Part shown: positions 15,201-15,538 of the stretch, piece by piece
Numbering within the stretch: the stretch's first letter is position 1
How the letters are laid out: every line of letters starts with the position of its first letter
Source: CAZCWX01 sp964502465
GTDB taxonomy: Bacteria > Desulfobacterota > Binatia > Bin18
DNA: 15,538 nt
Assembly: GCA_964502465.1 (NCBI GenBank)
Contig: CAZCWX010000580.1
Location: 1-15,538 of the forward strand
Direction: 5' to 3'
The notes under the pieces: model-generated
Database searches by the model: none
The model's input: the letters and a program-made list of their open reading frames with translations, nothing else
Told to the model about the DNA's origin: nothing
Made by a program: the position numbers and the translations under genes

Positions 15201-15402
15201 AAATCGCCTCCGCATCGAGCAAGACCAGCCGGTCGAGGCCCTGGAGAGCGCAGGGGAACAGGTCATGGTCCTGGCTCGCCGCCTCGGCTATGACGGAGAC
15301 GCTGCGGCTGCACGTTTGCTCGCTGACTATCAGCGTCAACGGGAAGCGATCCGCGCGTGCTATAACAGGCTGTTTGCCCGAGAGAAAGGACAGCAGGAAT
15401 GA
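12283..15402 (+). CDS. glnE: Bifunctional glutamine synthetase adenylyltransferase/deadenylylase GlnE
   Basis: Cytoplasmic enzyme that attaches AMP to, and removes it from, glutamine synthetase in response to P-II state; 1039 residues, longer than the usual roughly 950. Two homologous nucleotidyltransferase halves are present. The N-terminal deadenylylase half has FGMGKLGGKELNFSSDIDLI with D215/D217, then VDLRLRPDGMNGP and LGRGGIREIEFVTQ. The C-terminal adenylyltransferase half has VGMGKLGAGELNYNSDLDLI with D766/D768, then IDTRLRPSGRSGS and TGRGGIVDIEFLVQ. Between the halves, residues 458-476 (QSAVGSQ, QSAVSGQ, QSAEQ) are encoded by a heptanucleotide repeat. The ATG at 12283 lacks a ribosome-binding site; an in-frame GTG at 12370 with GGGAG (12359-12363) is a plausible alternative start giving 1010 residues. 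Confidence 0.95.
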   Translation: MSGSISPLPIIVHSLSPLREACGSHWETVVGEVTAAPDPALAAAHLSRLAEHGLGTGHVIGSPALCRALLLLLGSSQHLTTVLLSQGQGWEATFLTDLQASLKSVDTHLAALYTQFPLDCPEDEFLRGLRTYRNREYLRIGIRDLLALAALEETTQDLSALAEATVQMAYSYTRAKLRTWYGEAVCDNSTPQRPLGFVVFGMGKLGGKELNFSSDIDLIYLYERDAGLTTGGSKGAIEPRAFFTQLAQGMTRVLSDLVSGGRVFRVDLRLRPDGMNGPIVNSLPNTLLYYESWGQTWERMALLKARPIAGNKELGEQFLQEIAPFVFRRYLDFTTIEDIKEMKARVERSLRGAERGQRNVKLGRGGIREIEFVTQTLQLIHAGKDPHVRERSTLQGLDRLVEGKYLAAGDRDSLRDAYRFLRHVEHKLQIVQDRQTHSLPDDEAGIRALARRLRLKEQSAVGSQQSAVSGQQSAEQDENQPQACQDEVALFWSTLRSHTAAVHQIFRSLFHAPEKTPDGHETEIAALLQELHHEERTLWRLQQLGFRDLEGSYRNLRLLHDGPPHSPASPKRRKILYALAPVLFHAVSHAADPDRALAAMASLIASIGARSSFLSLLRENPHTLRTLITLFGTSAYLSQIFLRHPELLDSLVRADLVHVQKGREIMQAELTARLAEVEEFEDHLDILRRYRTEEFLRIGINDSNSLLDFTEVSRQLTDLAETCLAGAYHIACAALLRQLNLAAVPGSLAIVGMGKLGAGELNYNSDLDLIFLYHAADQDGSSEPISAQEFFTKLVQRLISVLQVQTREGYVYKIDTRLRPSGRSGSLVSSLASFARYHQTNSQLWERQALIKARVVAGDPELNEPSEALLEQYAYGEAINAAGVAEIDRLRTRMEQELAKEWQGHFNIKTGRGGIVDIEFLVQMLQLRYGQQCTALRQRATLPALEALHACGVLADDDYQILTQGYRFLRTLENRLRIEQDQPVEALESAGEQVMVLARRLGYDGDAAAARLLADYQRQREAIRACYNRLFAREKGQQE
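13654..13702 (+). repeat. In-frame heptanucleotide tandem array inside glnE
   Basis: Seven consecutive 7-bp units (CAGTCAG four times exactly, plus CGGTCGG, CGGTCAG variants) occupy 49 bp of glnE. Because 21 bp equals seven codons, the protein shows a seven-residue period, QSAVxxQ. In this orientation the unit has no stop codon in any frame, whereas its complement CTGACTG gives TGA. Rotated, the unit is AGCNNTC, the same family as the ureA-ureC spacer arrays. It lies in the linker between the two catalytic halves, where an insertion is tolerable. Confidence 0.88.
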
Positions 15403-15538
15403 GTGACGAACAGAATCAGGCTGTGCCACAGGAAGATTTTGCTACCCTCTTTGCTCGTGAACAAACCGGACCAGCCCTCAGTGAAGGCCAGGTGGTCAAA
15501 GGGCGCGTCATTCATATTGGCGCGGACAGTGTGTTTGT
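15399..15538 (+). CDS. Ribosomal protein S1-like / S1 RNA-binding domain protein (5' part)
   Basis: Only the first 46 codons are in the window; the frame is open at the right edge. After an acidic start (MSDEQNQAVPQEDFATLFAR) comes EGQVVKGRVIHIGADSVFV, the opening strands of an S1/OB-fold RNA-binding domain as in bacterial ribosomal protein S1, which helps bring mRNA to the 30S subunit. The ATG overlaps the glnE stop as ATGA (15399-15402), with AGGA (15395-15398) immediately upstream, so translation is probably coupled to glnE. It could be rpsA or a shorter S1-domain protein; the visible part cannot decide. Confidence 0.75.
   Translation, partial: MSDEQNQAVPQEDFATLFAREQTGPALSEGQVVKGRVIHIGADSVF

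Overview
The window comes from a Gram-negative bacterium: it has an outer-membrane beta-barrel with a signal peptide, a sigma-54-type regulator, and GlnE. Nothing read here fixes the taxon. The gene set and the abundant short heptanucleotide repeats would fit an uncultured deltaproteobacterial-like lineage (for example Binatota or Tectomicrobia), but that is a guess. Almost everything in the window concerns nitrogen acquisition and its control.

Region 1 (1-5279, + strand) is a urea module. It holds the 3' end of urtB, then urtC, urtD and urtE (the membrane and ATPase parts of the urea ABC importer), then ureA and ureC (urease gamma and alpha subunits). The genes are tightly packed up to ureA. 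ureB, normally between ureA and ureC, is absent. Its place is a 155-bp spacer with two inverted arrays of degenerate 7-bp units around a polypyrimidine core. No urease accessory genes (ureD/E/F/G) are in view.

Region 2 (5396-11274, - strand) reads as one operon in the order outer-membrane porin, glnK/glnB (P-II), amt (ammonium channel), GAF-domain histidine kinase, NtrC-like sigma-54 activator. Upstream of the porin is a good -24/-12 sigma-54 promoter with several dyads behind it, so the activator encoded last may control its own operon. A 14-bp-stem palindrome lies between the convergent ureC and the regulator gene.

Region 3 (11550-15538, + strand) starts with a small helical, ferritin-like protein of unknown role. 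It diverges from the porin operon and has a sigma-70-like promoter. Next is an inverted-repeat spacer filling the whole gap from stop codon to start codon, then glnE (glutamine synthetase adenylyltransferase/deadenylylase), which overlaps by ATGA the start of a ribosomal protein S1-like gene cut by the window end. glnE carries a 49-bp in-frame heptanucleotide array in the linker between its two catalytic halves, from the same repeat family as the ureA-ureC spacer.

As a system: urea is imported and (if UreB is supplied elsewhere) hydrolysed to ammonium; ammonium also enters through porin and Amt; P-II senses nitrogen status and gates Amt; the two-component pair adjusts transcription; GlnE adjusts glutamine synthetase. 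No defence system, CRISPR, integrase, transposase, tRNA or rRNA was seen. The most unusual content is the repeat elements and the missing ureB.
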